Shown here: piece by piece, positions 36,966 to 45,711 of the stretch | How positions within the stretch are numbered: the stretch's first letter is position 1 | How the letters are laid out: each line of letters begins with the position of its first letter | Assembly (NCBI RefSeq): GCF_024623185.1 | Contig: NZ_JANJZK010000004.1 | Coordinates: 1-64,000, forward strand | Source of the DNA: Anaerofustis stercorihominis | Lineage (GTDB): Bacteria; Bacillota; Clostridia; Eubacteriales; Anaerofustaceae | Reading direction: 5' to 3' | DNA: 64,000 bases | Program-made: the position numbers and the translations under genes | Notes under the pieces: model-generated | What the model saw: the letters and a program-made list of their open reading frames with translations, nothing else | What the model was told of the DNA's origin: nothing | Databases searched by the model: none

Positions 36966-37711
36966 TGGCAAAGAAAATAACAAGATGGGAGCCTGAAGAT
37001 TTTGAACTTGAAATGACTACGCACTGGTCGTTTCCAAAGCGTGGGAATTGGGCAACTCATGATGCTAAATGGCGTGGGAATTGGTCGCCGTATATACCGA
37101 GAAATATTTTACTGAGATATTCTGGAGAAAATGATTTAGTCCTTGACCAATTCGTAGGCGGAGGAACTACCCTTGTAGAGGCAAAACTTTTAAACCGTAA
37201 CATTATTGGGGTTGATGTAAATGATATTGCTCTTGAACGATGCAAGGAAAAAATTGATTTTAAACATGAGGATGCAAATGGTAAGGTGTATTTGCATAAA
37301 GGTGATGCAAGAAATCTCGATTTTGTGATGGATAATAGTATTGATTTGATTTGTACTCATCCACCGTATGCAAATATTATCCGATACAGTGACGATATTG
37401 ACGGAGATTTATCACAACTTAAAGTCAAAGATTTTCTCGAAGAGATGAAAAAGGTTGCTAGTGAAAGTTATAGAGTTCTTAAAAAGGGCAAGTTCTGTGC
37501 CGTTCTTATGGGCGATACAAGACAAAAGGGGCATATGATACCAATGTCATTTGAAGTTATGCGTATTTTTGGGGATACAGGATTTAAACTTAAAGAATTA
37601 ATTATTAAAGAACAACATAATTGCAGAGCAACAGGATTTTGGAAAACTAATAGCGTAAAATATAATTTTTTATTAATTGCACATGAGTATTTGTTTGTGT
37701 TCAAAAAATAA
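36965..37711 (+). CDS. Second DNA methyltransferase (THPPY motif)
   Basis: 248 residues. N-terminal THWSFPKRGNWATHDAKWRG, then the S-adenosylmethionine motif DQFVGGGTTLVEA (61-73) and the catalytic THPPY (131-135). The motif order and a Thr-His-Pro-Pro-Tyr core differ from DpnA, the second methylase of classical DpnII systems, so this is not DpnA. It could be an N4-cytosine or N6-adenine enzyme. The start overlaps the preceding stop codon (TAATG). Confidence 0.85.
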   Translation: MAKKITRWEPEDFELEMTTHWSFPKRGNWATHDAKWRGNWSPYIPRNILLRYSGENDLVLDQFVGGGTTLVEAKLLNRNIIGVDVNDIALERCKEKIDFKHEDANGKVYLHKGDARNLDFVMDNSIDLICTHPPYANIIRYSDDIDGDLSQLKVKDFLEEMKKVASESYRVLKKGKFCAVLMGDTRQKGHMIPMSFEVMRIFGDTGFKLKELIIKEQHNCRATGFWKTNSVKYNFLLIAHEYLFVFKK

Positions 37712-37764
37712 TATCTATTATATAATAAATCAATTAAATATAATATACATTAATAATAAATAAA

Positions 37765-37798
37765 CAATATATTAGCTATGCAAATATATTGTTTTTTA
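37765..37798 (+). terminator. Terminator of the restriction-modification unit
   Basis: CAATATATT (37765..37773) and AATATATTG (37783..37791) followed by six T. Confidence 0.75.
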
Positions 37799-37880
37799 AT
37801 ATTTTAAATAATATAACATAATTAAAGCAAAGCAATCTATATTTATAATATTTTTCACTCTCCCGAATATTCAGAATATA

Positions 37881-37909
37881 TTGAAAATAATGTCGAAATA
37901 TGCTATTAT
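37881..37909 (+). promoter_or_regulatory. Promoter of the agmatinase-family gene
   Basis: TTGAAA (37881..37886), 17 bases, TATTAT (37904..37909), about 55 bases before the start codon. Confidence 0.65.
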
Positions 37910-37969
37910 TAAGGGCAAAAAGAGGATATTTTATAACATTTTGAAATGTCTAAGGAGGAAATTATTATT

Positions 37970-38914
37970 ATGTCAGAAGTAAAACAACCCGCAAGTGCCC
38001 TATCATCACCTAGATTTTGTAATATGGGGACTTTTATGAGAATGGATAAAGTAGACAGTGCAAAAGGACTAGACTTTGTAATAGCAGGTGCACCTTTTGA
38101 TACCGCAAGCTCATTCCGTTCAGGCTCGAGATTTGGACCAAATGCGATACGTAACATATCCGCAATGATGAAACCTAACAATGTATTGATGCAAGTCAAT
38201 ATCATGGACGGTTTAAAAGGCGGAGATATCGGTGACTTTCCTGTTATTCCGGGATATATCCACCCTACGTACAAGGCAATAGAAGAAGGAGTAAAAGGCA
38301 TAGTCGATGAAGACGCTGTTCCTATAGTACTCGGAGGAGACCATTCCATAACTTTAGCGGAACTTCGTGCAGTAGCTAAAAAATATGGACCTGTTGCATT
38401 GGTTCATTTCGATTCTCATTCGGATTTATGTGATGAAGTATTCGGAGAAAAATATAACCACGGAACACCTTTCAGAAGAGCACTGGAAGAAGGTTTAATA
38501 GATCCTTCGCATTCAATTCAAATCGGTATGAGAGGTTCACTATATGACCCCGACGAACATAAAATGGCTGCAGAACTTGGAATGCTACTCATTCCGGGAC
38601 ACAAAGTAAGAGAAATGGGAAGTAAAAAGTTACTTGAAACCGCTCTTGAAAGAGTTGGAGATAAACCTTGTTTCTTAACATTCGACATCGACTTCGTCGA
38701 CCCTGCATATGCTCCGGGTACAGGGACACCTGAAGTAGGAGGATTTACTTCTTGGGAATCTCTAGAAATGGTAAGAGGACTTAAAGACCTTAACTTTATA
38801 GGAATGGATTTGGTTGAAGTTCTACCTGCTTATGACCATGGAGAAATCACAGCTTATCTTGGTGCAAATATAGTATTTGAATTCTTGTCAATTCTAGCTA
38901 CAAAGAAAAAATAG
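37970..38914 (+). CDS. Agmatinase/ureohydrolase family protein
   Basis: Binuclear metal hydrolase of guanidino compounds releasing urea; 314 residues. Metal ligands are visible in GGDHSI, HFDSHSD and FDIDFVDPAYAPGTGTPE, the complete ureohydrolase set. Agmatine is the usual substrate, but related enzymes act on guanidinobutyrate, guanidine or formiminoglutamate and cannot be told apart by eye. The ATG at 37970 has AAGGAGG eleven bases upstream; a longer frame starts inside that site. It is followed by a YjiH-type transporter, so substrate uptake or product export may be linked. Confidence 0.85.
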   Translation: MSEVKQPASALSSPRFCNMGTFMRMDKVDSAKGLDFVIAGAPFDTASSFRSGSRFGPNAIRNISAMMKPNNVLMQVNIMDGLKGGDIGDFPVIPGYIHPTYKAIEEGVKGIVDEDAVPIVLGGDHSITLAELRAVAKKYGPVALVHFDSHSDLCDEVFGEKYNHGTPFRRALEEGLIDPSHSIQIGMRGSLYDPDEHKMAAELGMLLIPGHKVREMGSKKLLETALERVGDKPCFLTFDIDFVDPAYAPGTGTPEVGGFTSWESLEMVRGLKDLNFIGMDLVEVLPAYDHGEITAYLGANIVFEFLSILATKKK

Positions 38915-38932
38915 AAAGGGCAAGAGTGATAA

Positions 38933-40381
38933 ATGGAAAATACAACAACAAAAGTAGTCTATGATCCGGACATGCCTTCAAATGAGCTGGATAATATAAC
39001 ATTCAATAAAGAAAAATTTATAAAAAGTCTTATAAGACTAATTATTTGTTCTGTAATTGGTGTACTGGTATTCTTTGTATCCGTTCCTCATAACGGCGAC
39101 AGTGAGATCATATTTAGTATAGTATATAACTGGCTTATAGGGCTAATGGGTAATTTTGCATACTGGGTGATTGCCTTGATAGTGGGAGGGAACCTATGTG
39201 CTCATATTTATTATAAGTACATAAAAAAGAGCACATGTACATCCACATTTGCAGGAGTATATGAAAATGATACAATAATTCACACTGTCCTATATTCTTT
39301 AGGATTTATATATGTATTCTTATATGCGATGAAAATGAATATTGCCGGCTTTGTCGGTCCCGAATTCATCGTTGGAGACGCAACGGGCGGAAGTGTAGTA
39401 CCTCCTATCGTTCTAGGTGTCCTCGGTATTATCATAGTAGGAGCGATATTCATGCCTTTCTTGCTTAACTATGGAATACTTGAAATCGTAGGAGCATTAT
39501 TGGAACCTTTTATGAGACCTTTGTTTAAGGTTCCGGGAAAAGCCGCTCTGGACGCAGTAGCTTCGTTTGTAAGCTCATCTTCCCTCGGCGTTCTAATTAC
39601 AAACAGGCTTTGGAAGAAAAATGCCTACACCGATAAAGAAATGGTCGCAATAATGACCGGATTTAGTGCGGTAAGTATCGGTTTTGCATATCTTGTAATA
39701 AATACAGCAAATCTAGGTCATTTATTTCTAAAAATATATGCAATCAGCTTTGTGCTTGTTTTCATCATGGAAATGATAATGGTTCGAATACCTCCTATCT
39801 CAAAGAAAAAAAATGTATACCATAATGGAAGAGAACAAAGTGAAGCAGAAAGAAAAGACGGTGCTAAAGCAAGTTTATCTATATTTAAAACAGGTTTCAG
39901 CCGTGCAGTAAAAAGAGCAGGTATAGCAAACGGAGTAGCGACCGATATCAAATTAAGTTTAATGGACAGCTTGCTTATATTACCTCAAGTGCTTACAATG
40001 CTATCGGCAATAGGTGTATCGGCATTGATACTCGCAGAATACACTCCTGTATTCCAGTGGCTCGGTAATATATTTAAACCACTATTATTAATATGTCAAG
40101 TCCCAGATGTTTCACTTATTGCACCCTCTATTCCCGTTGGTATAGCTGAAATGTTTTTACCTGTCCTAGTTATGGGAACAAAAATAACCTTAATCAGCGA
40201 ACCCGCAAGAGTATTCGTTACGCTTGTTTCTATAGTACAAATCATTTTCTTCTCGGAAACTGCAACGGTTATGCTTGCGACAAAATCTCCAATCAAATTT
40301 TGGGAGATCATAGTTTGCTTCTTGGAAAGAACGGTCATAGCCATACCTTTAGCGGCAATAGTTATTCATTTGTTCTTCTAA
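38933..40381 (+). CDS. YjiH family membrane protein (nucleoside-recognition Gate domains)
   Basis: 482 residues, about ten helices. After a short cytoplasmic start, helices are interrupted by Gate-type segments (FLLNYGILEIVGALLEPFMRPLFKVPGKAALDAVAS and ETATVMLATKSPIKFWEIIVCFLERT). A polar loop at about 285-325 separates two halves. YjiH proteins are assumed to be transporters; the partnership with an agmatinase-like enzyme 18 bases upstream hints at a guanidino compound or polyamine, an inference from context only. Confidence 0.8.
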   Translation: MENTTTKVVYDPDMPSNELDNITFNKEKFIKSLIRLIICSVIGVLVFFVSVPHNGDSEIIFSIVYNWLIGLMGNFAYWVIALIVGGNLCAHIYYKYIKKSTCTSTFAGVYENDTIIHTVLYSLGFIYVFLYAMKMNIAGFVGPEFIVGDATGGSVVPPIVLGVLGIIIVGAIFMPFLLNYGILEIVGALLEPFMRPLFKVPGKAALDAVASFVSSSSLGVLITNRLWKKNAYTDKEMVAIMTGFSAVSIGFAYLVINTANLGHLFLKIYAISFVLVFIMEMIMVRIPPISKKKNVYHNGREQSEAERKDGAKASLSIFKTGFSRAVKRAGIANGVATDIKLSLMDSLLILPQVLTMLSAIGVSALILAEYTPVFQWLGNIFKPLLLICQVPDVSLIAPSIPVGIAEMFLPVLVMGTKITLISEPARVFVTLVSIVQIIFFSETATVMLATKSPIKFWEIIVCFLERTVIAIPLAAIVIHLFF

Positions 40382-40392
40382 ATAAAAAAATC

Positions 40393-40428
40393 AAACAGCA
40401 GTGTTTATTAAACTGCTGTTTTTTTATT
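40393..40428 (+). terminator. Terminator of the agmatinase-yjiH unit
   Basis: AAACAGCAGT (40393..40402) and ACTGCTGTTT (40412..40421) followed by a T-run. Confidence 0.85.
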
Positions 40429-40447
40429 ATTTATTTTATATTTATCC

Positions 40448-40478
40448 TTGACTTAGAGTTAACTCCAAGTGGTAAAAT
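40448..40478 (+). promoter_or_regulatory. MerR-type promoter with overlong spacer
   Basis: TTGACT (40448..40453) and TAAAAT (40473..40478) are 19 bases apart instead of 17, and the spacer holds an 18-base dyad CTTAGAGTTAACTCCAAG (40452..40469, one mismatched pair). This is the classic MerR-family activated promoter, in which the regulator untwists the spacer. No merR gene is in the window. The gap to the next gene (126 bases) contains what looks like the end of a lost gene, reading FEELLSALKRIEMHS before a stop. Confidence 0.7.
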
Positions 40479-40609
40479 GTTTATATAATATATATGACAT
40501 CTATAAAAAATTATTATCCAATGATTTTAATCATTTCGAGGAACTATTATCAGCTCTTAAAAGAATTGAAATGCACAGTTAAAATAAATAAAACAGAGAG
40601 GTAAATAAA

Positions 40610-41482
40610 ATGAAAAGCAAAGTTTATTTCACAAAAGAAATCACACCTTCAAAAATGGTGGAAATGTACAAGGTGATGGACAGAGAACTAAAAGGAAAAA
40701 TCGCTGTAAAAGTCCACAGCGGAGAAGTCGGCAATCAAAACTTTTTAAGACCGGAATTCATGAAGGACATTATCGATTATGTAGACGGTACGGTTGTAGA
40801 ATGCAACACTGCATATGAAGGAAAAAGGAACACAACAAAAGCACACTGGGAAACAATGAAAGAACATGGCTGGAGCGAAATGTTTAAGGTAGACATTATG
40901 GACGAAAAGGAAGACATGGAAATACCTGTTAAGAATGGAAAAATCCTCGATAAAAATTATGTTGGAAAAAACTTAGAAAATTATGATTCATTGCTGGTTC
41001 TCTCCCATTTTAAAGGACACCCCATGGGAGGATACGGCGGAGCGCTTAAAAATATTTCCATAGGCATAGCATCAAGCAAAGGTAAAGCATATATTCACGG
41101 AGGAGGCACGTTCGATGATATGTTCAAAGCAGACCACGACTCTTTCTTGATATCAATGGCTGATTCGGCAAAATCAATAATGGATTATGAAAAAGATAAT
41201 ATTGCATTTATAAATGTAATGTGTAATATGTCGGTAGACTGTGACTGCTGTGCGGTAGCAGAAGACCCAAAAATCAAAGACATCGGAATATTATCATCAC
41301 TTGACCCTGTTGCCCTGGATCAAGCATGTATCGATTTAGTATATAATAGTAAAGATGAAGGCAAAAAAGATTTAATAGAAAGAATTGAATCCAGAAACGG
41401 ACTTTTGACTATTAAAGCAGCAAACGAACTTAAAATAGGCTTAAGAGAATATGAATTAGTAGATGTAGATATAGATAAATAA
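40610..41482 (+). CDS. DUF362 domain-containing protein
   Basis: 290 residues. VKVHSGEVGNQNFLRPEF near the start, LVLSHFKGHPMGGYGGALKNISIGIASSKGK in the middle, and MSVDCDCCAVAEDP with closely spaced cysteines that could hold iron-sulfur or another metal. Some DUF362 proteins carry extra ferredoxin motifs; this one does not show a full CxxCxxCxxxC set. The function is unknown. AGAGAGGT precedes the ATG. A MerR-type promoter lies upstream. Confidence 0.82.
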   Translation: MKSKVYFTKEITPSKMVEMYKVMDRELKGKIAVKVHSGEVGNQNFLRPEFMKDIIDYVDGTVVECNTAYEGKRNTTKAHWETMKEHGWSEMFKVDIMDEKEDMEIPVKNGKILDKNYVGKNLENYDSLLVLSHFKGHPMGGYGGALKNISIGIASSKGKAYIHGGGTFDDMFKADHDSFLISMADSAKSIMDYEKDNIAFINVMCNMSVDCDCCAVAEDPKIKDIGILSSLDPVALDQACIDLVYNSKDEGKKDLIERIESRNGLLTIKAANELKIGLREYELVDVDIDK

Positions 41483-41487
41483 TAATT

Positions 41488-41513
41488 AAAAGCAGGTAAC
41501 GATACCTGCTTTT
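41488..41513. terminator. Bidirectional terminator
   Basis: AAAAGCAGGTA and TACCTGCTTTT around a four-base loop between convergent genes. Confidence 0.85.
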
Positions 41514-42747
41514 AATTTACAAATTTAAATATTATCCCAAATACAATACCTGCTATTATTCCAATAGTAAAATATGATTTTAATCCTTCGTTTGTGGTCA
41601 TGATGTCAGGATGGTGTTTGCTTAAATAAAGAAGAAATAAATATGATCCATTTTTTACTTCAATAATATCTCCGTCGTAAGTATGTATATATAATTTATT
41701 TGGAGTATAACTGGTCCTGCTATACGATGCAGCTTCGTAATGAACCGAATTTATATCTTCCCACTTAGTATAATCTCTAAGAGTACTTATCCCCTCTTCA
41801 TCAGCTACAATATTTATTTTCCCAAACCATAAATAATTGATTACTACCAAAGGGATAACAAAAATAAAGGCTGCTCCAAACATAAGTAGTATACTTAAAT
41901 ATTTAAAATCGAAAAACCATATCACACACATTATAGAAATAGACAAAGCTAGAGGTGCCATAACAACATAAAAACCAAGACTCCACATATGTCTGAACTT
42001 TTTACCTTCAATGTCATCTAAATCTTTGATACTATTTACCCTATCATTATTAATATAATTTTCATATATTTTTTTGAATTCTTCATAATATCTATAATTA
42101 CATATACTGACCGGTACAATAACGAATAAGCAGAAGTATGAAAATATCAATGCAACCATACAAAACCAATTAGGAACAATAAAATATAACGGTAAAAATA
42201 ATATAAGAACTACAGCTATATATAAATAAAACCTTTTATCAATTTTTCCATTTATAAAAAAGTTTATATAATATTTTGACGCTATTCTATAAAATATAAA
42301 AACAAACGGTAAAGAAATCATAAAAACTATTTTGAGTACTATCAAATTAGAAAAATATTTCAAAAATAAAATACATATAACATTGCTAATTCCTAAAAAT
42401 ATACTTGATACAAGTAAACTTACAAAAACCTTAGATAAAAAGCCCATTAACCTATTCGTCATATCTTTTTTGTATTTATAAAAAATAACAGAATACATTA
42501 AATATAAAAATGCAGAAATAATTAATAAAATCCATGGAAAAACACCAAAGTAAAATTTACATATAAAAGTCAATACTAATTGAACAGCGAAAAAAATAAA
42601 TAAAGCAATTAAATATCCAATAAAAGAAGACTCTTCCAACACTTTAAAGTCTTTCCCGTCACTGTCATTCAAAAAGTCTTTTATATTTGAAGAACTATGT
42701 CTGCATAACTCATCAATATTATAAACCGGAAATAAAAATTCTTTCAA
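41512..42747 (-). CDS. Multi-helix membrane protein, unknown
   Basis: 411 residues, not recognised. A cytoplasmic N-terminal segment of about 45 residues, roughly nine hydrophobic helices, then a soluble part at 315-385 (DEEGISTLRDYTKWEDINSVHYEAA, LYIHTYDGDIIEV) that looks like a small bacterial PH-type domain of the YcxB kind, and a last helix (YFTIGIIAGIVFGIIFKFV). The soluble part resembles in pattern the C-terminal part of the protein at 44635..45561. No ligand can be proposed. Confidence 0.65.
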   Translation of the reverse strand: MKEFLFPVYNIDELCRHSSSNIKDFLNDSDGKDFKVLEESSFIGYLIALFIFFAVQLVLTFICKFYFGVFPWILLIISAFLYLMYSVIFYKYKKDMTNRLMGFLSKVFVSLLVSSIFLGISNVICILFLKYFSNLIVLKIVFMISLPFVFIFYRIASKYYINFFINGKIDKRFYLYIAVVLILFLPLYFIVPNWFCMVALIFSYFCLFVIVPVSICNYRYYEEFKKIYENYINNDRVNSIKDLDDIEGKKFRHMWSLGFYVVMAPLALSISIMCVIWFFDFKYLSILLMFGAAFIFVIPLVVINYLWFGKINIVADEEGISTLRDYTKWEDINSVHYEAASYSRTSYTPNKLYIHTYDGDIIEVKNGSYLFLLYLSKHHPDIMTTNEGLKSYFTIGIIAGIVFGIIFKFVN

Positions 42748-42834
42748 TTCATTCTCCTTATACTTATTTTTATCATTATATAATCTTTATAAGTTTTTAT
42801 CAATCAATAAACTATTTAACACAATAAATTTATG

Positions 42835-42990
42835 CTATAATGTGTAAACAATCTTTTTATTAAATCAATAACGAGGTTTATAAATCGTAAGATAGAATTC
42901 ACTGTTTTTGTTTTTTAATCTTAATTACATAGACAGTAAAAGCATACCAAATATTAAAGATATTTGACATGATATTCTCATGTCTTTTTT
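42835..42990 (+). promoter_or_regulatory. Possible leader RNA or small RNA ending in a terminator
   Basis: A TATAAT box begins near 42835 with only a weak -35. About 130 bases later lies GACATGA (42966..42972) and TCATGTC (42978..42984) with six T, a good terminator, although no plus-strand gene precedes it. The GNAT gene begins about 50 bases further on. This could be a small RNA gene or a conditional terminator for the acetyltransferase. No known riboswitch core was recognised. Confidence 0.4.
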
Positions 42991-43041
42991 GTAAGGTGAT
43001 ATTATTAATATTTAAATAAAGAAATGGAGAATAACATAGTA

Positions 43042-43680
43042 ATGGACTATATCATAAGGTTGGAAAATAAAGAAGATTATAATGAAACAGAAACATTAAC
43101 AAGAGAAGCATTTTATAATGTATATATTGAAGGTTGTTTTGAACATTATATCTTAAATAAACTGCATTCAAGCAAGGATTATATAAAAGAGCTTGCATTT
43201 ATAGTTGAAAAAGATAACAGACTAATAGGTCACATAGGTTACACTCACTCTAAACTTATTTCATCAAACAATAAAGTAAAAGATATAATAAGCTTTGGTC
43301 CTGTAAGCATACTTTCGGAATATAAAATGCAGGGTATAGGAAGTAAACTAATAAAACACTCAATAAGTAAAGCTAAGGAGTTAGGATATAAGGCAATCGT
43401 TATATATGGAAATCCTAAATTATATCAGAAGTTCGGTTTTACCTTAGGTATAAAATATGGCATCAAGACTTCAGAGGGAAAAGATGCAGTCCCGCTTCTT
43501 GCACTGGAACTTAAAGAAGGGTATTTAAAAGACACTGACGGATATAGATTTATAGAAAGTCCGGATTTTGAAATCGATGAAGAAAAGTTTAATGAATATG
43601 ATAAAAACTTTCCATATAAAGAAAAAAAGAAAACAAAATCTCAGATTGAATTTAAAATAATATCAAACTTAATGTGGTAA
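43042..43680 (+). CDS. GNAT family N-acetyltransferase
   Basis: 212 residues from the chosen start. YIIRLENKEDYNETETLTREAF is the usual N-terminal helix; the acetyl-CoA loop is EYKMQGIGSKLIKHSI, and KLYQKFGFTLG follows. The C-terminal 60 residues extend beyond the minimal fold (DTDGYRFIESPDFEIDEEKFNEYDKNFPYKEK), as in the YhbS-like subgroup. The start is uncertain: an ATG six codons upstream is possible, but GGAG precedes the one given. The substrate is unknown. Confidence 0.8.
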   Translation: MDYIIRLENKEDYNETETLTREAFYNVYIEGCFEHYILNKLHSSKDYIKELAFIVEKDNRLIGHIGYTHSKLISSNNKVKDIISFGPVSILSEYKMQGIGSKLIKHSISKAKELGYKAIVIYGNPKLYQKFGFTLGIKYGIKTSEGKDAVPLLALELKEGYLKDTDGYRFIESPDFEIDEEKFNEYDKNFPYKEKKKTKSQIEFKIISNLMW

Positions 43681-43702
43681 AAAACATATAAAGGAGTAAG
43701 TT

Positions 43703-44623
43703 ATGAATATAAGTAATATAATTATGCAGATGATAGAATTATTCCTAATAATGGGAGTAGGATATATATGTTATAAAGTAAAATATATAGACATAAAATC
43801 TGCTAAGAAAATGAATATATTACTTTTAAATGTAACTACGCCCTGCCTTATTTTAGGCTCGGTATCGACCGGAGAAGTTCCATATGAAAAAAGCATAATA
43901 TTTACAATTTTGTTAATAGCATTTCTTATGTATATCATTCTTCCTTTTGTTGCATTTATTTTAAATAAGTTATTAAAAGTCGAAAAAGAAAACTTCGGAT
44001 TATATTTATTTATGACAGTATTTTCAAATATTGGATTTATGGGTTACCCCGTAGTGAAAACAATATTTGGTGATAATGCAGTATTCTTATGCAGCCTGTT
44101 TAATATGGTATTTGGATTATTCGCATACAGTCTTGGGATATATTTATTTAATTTAGATAAAGAAGAAAGTATCAAATTTGAAATCAAAGAAATGATAAAT
44201 CCCGCAATGATTGCAAGTATAATCGCTCTCTTTATATTTCTGTTAAATATAAAACTTCCTTTAATGATAAGCGACACCTTTGTTACGATAGGAAATATCA
44301 CAACTCCTCTGGCAATGATGTTGATAGGCTCATCTCTTGCCACAATGCCTGTGAAAGAAATATTTAAAGAATATAAATTATATCCATATACACTAATAAA
44401 ACAAATAATAATTCCTTTATTAGCACTTATATTATTAAAACCTATATTGACAGACCCCTTGATTTTAGGAATAACCGTCGTAGTACTTGCGATGCCTGTG
44501 GGAAATATATCAAACATATTTGCCAATAGATTTGACGGGAACTATCAGCTGGCTTCAAAAAGTATATTTATAACGACCATATGCTCCTTTATTACCATAC
44601 CCATTTTATGTTATATATTATAA
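43703..44623 (+). CDS. AEC family transporter (second copy type)
   Basis: 306 residues, about ten helices, same family as the protein at 25859..26803 but clearly diverged. MIELFLIMGVGYICYKVKYID at the N-terminus, FMTVFSNIGFMGYPVVKTIFG in the first half and TPLAMMLIGSSLATM in the second half are the family marks. Twenty-two bases after the GNAT gene with AAAGGAG before the ATG, so probably in one unit with it. The substrate is unknown. Confidence 0.82.
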   Translation: MNISNIIMQMIELFLIMGVGYICYKVKYIDIKSAKKMNILLLNVTTPCLILGSVSTGEVPYEKSIIFTILLIAFLMYIILPFVAFILNKLLKVEKENFGLYLFMTVFSNIGFMGYPVVKTIFGDNAVFLCSLFNMVFGLFAYSLGIYLFNLDKEESIKFEIKEMINPAMIASIIALFIFLLNIKLPLMISDTFVTIGNITTPLAMMLIGSSLATMPVKEIFKEYKLYPYTLIKQIIIPLLALILLKPILTDPLILGITVVVLAMPVGNISNIFANRFDGNYQLASKSIFITTICSFITIPILCYIL

Positions 44624-44647
44624 AAGACAGATGATTATCTGTCTTTA
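44622..44647. terminator. Bidirectional terminator
   Basis: AAAGACAGAT and ATCTGTCTTT around a four-base loop between convergent genes; overlaps the end of the minus-strand gene. Confidence 0.8.
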
Positions 44648-45561
44648 TTTAAATACCATTTTTTAAAATCATTTACCAGAAGCTCCTCCAAATAATTGAA
44701 CTTTAACCTTAAAACTTTACCTGTACTGATTATAACTTTAATAGTATAAGTTCTGCGAGTCCCTAAACCGCCTTCTTTTTTTATATCTGAGATTTTACTG
44801 ATATAATTCCTATTAAATGCAATAAATCCTGTGTTGCCCATACCTATAAACCAATCATCGGTCTTATAAATCAAATCTTTATTTAAATATTTATCCTTAA
44901 AATAATCATTAAAAGATATACCAAATTCTTTTTCTTGCTTAATAATATATATAATAGATTTTATCGAGCGGATCGAACAGAAAAAAATTATACCTAAAAA
45001 CATAGCTATAATGATCATCCACATATAAATAAAATCCAGCATTGTAAATCCATTTTTATCTAAATTTACTATCCCTATAACTGTCATTATTATTAGTAAG
45101 AAAGAGCATATTACAGACATGACTAAAAATAAGCTTTTAATTGAATTCTTGAAAAGAGAAAATTTTGAAATAGCAATCGGCTTACGATTAACATACTTAT
45201 TCTTGAATTTTTTGTTTTTCTCTTTTAATTTATCATTACCGACAATAAATTCAGTATATGGTATATAGCTTACTGCAGGTTCATCATCTATTGAAACGAC
45301 TTCAATTTTTTCTTTAATATCAAGTAAATATTCATCGTCAATAATTCCATACTTCTTTAAATCTTCAAGTGAATTAAATTTTTTATCATCCAAATAAAAA
45401 TCACATACTTCTCTTGTGCTTCCGCTGTCATCACCTTCCAGAGATAAAACATGTTTCTTACCACGTATAATAAATACTATTCTACACCCTATTAAAATTT
45501 CAAGACTTTCATATATTGGAATAAATAAATCCTCAATATTGCAAATCACTTTACCTTTCAT
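44635..45561 (-). CDS. Membrane protein with soluble flanks, unknown
   Basis: 308 residues, not recognised. Residues 1-125 are soluble and charged (REVCDFYLDDKKFNSLEDLKK), two helices follow (about 140-165 and 172-200: SLFLVMSVICSFLLIIMTVIG, MWMIIIAMFLGIIFFCS), and the last 90 residues form beta strands (DDWFIGMGNTGFIAFNRNYISKISDIKKEG, YTIKVIISTGKVLRLKF) of a YcxB/PH-like pattern. Both termini are probably cytoplasmic. It lies alone between convergent and divergent neighbours. Confidence 0.6.
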   Translation of the reverse strand: MKGKVICNIEDLFIPIYESLEILIGCRIVFIIRGKKHVLSLEGDDSGSTREVCDFYLDDKKFNSLEDLKKYGIIDDEYLLDIKEKIEVVSIDDEPAVSYIPYTEFIVGNDKLKEKNKKFKNKYVNRKPIAISKFSLFKNSIKSLFLVMSVICSFLLIIMTVIGIVNLDKNGFTMLDFIYMWMIIIAMFLGIIFFCSIRSIKSIIYIIKQEKEFGISFNDYFKDKYLNKDLIYKTDDWFIGMGNTGFIAFNRNYISKISDIKKEGGLGTRRTYTIKVIISTGKVLRLKFNYLEELLVNDFKKWYLNKDR

Positions 45562-45711
45562 TCTATTCTCCGATTTTGTATATTTATTTTATATATCATA
45601 ACATAACTTTTAAGTATTAAATGTAAATCTATTAAATTATTTATATAAGATGACTTTCAACATAAAAATAAATATATGTTATAATACAATAAAAAGATAG
45701 CAGGTGATAAG

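Noticed and set aside
36965-37711. DpnA, the second methylase of classical DpnII systems
   Set aside because: Motif order and THPPY core differ from DpnA, which has an early DPPY and a late SAM motif.
37800-37969. Guanidine riboswitch before the agmatinase-family gene
   Set aside because: No ACGR loop pairs or ykkC core seen; only a promoter and ribosome site.
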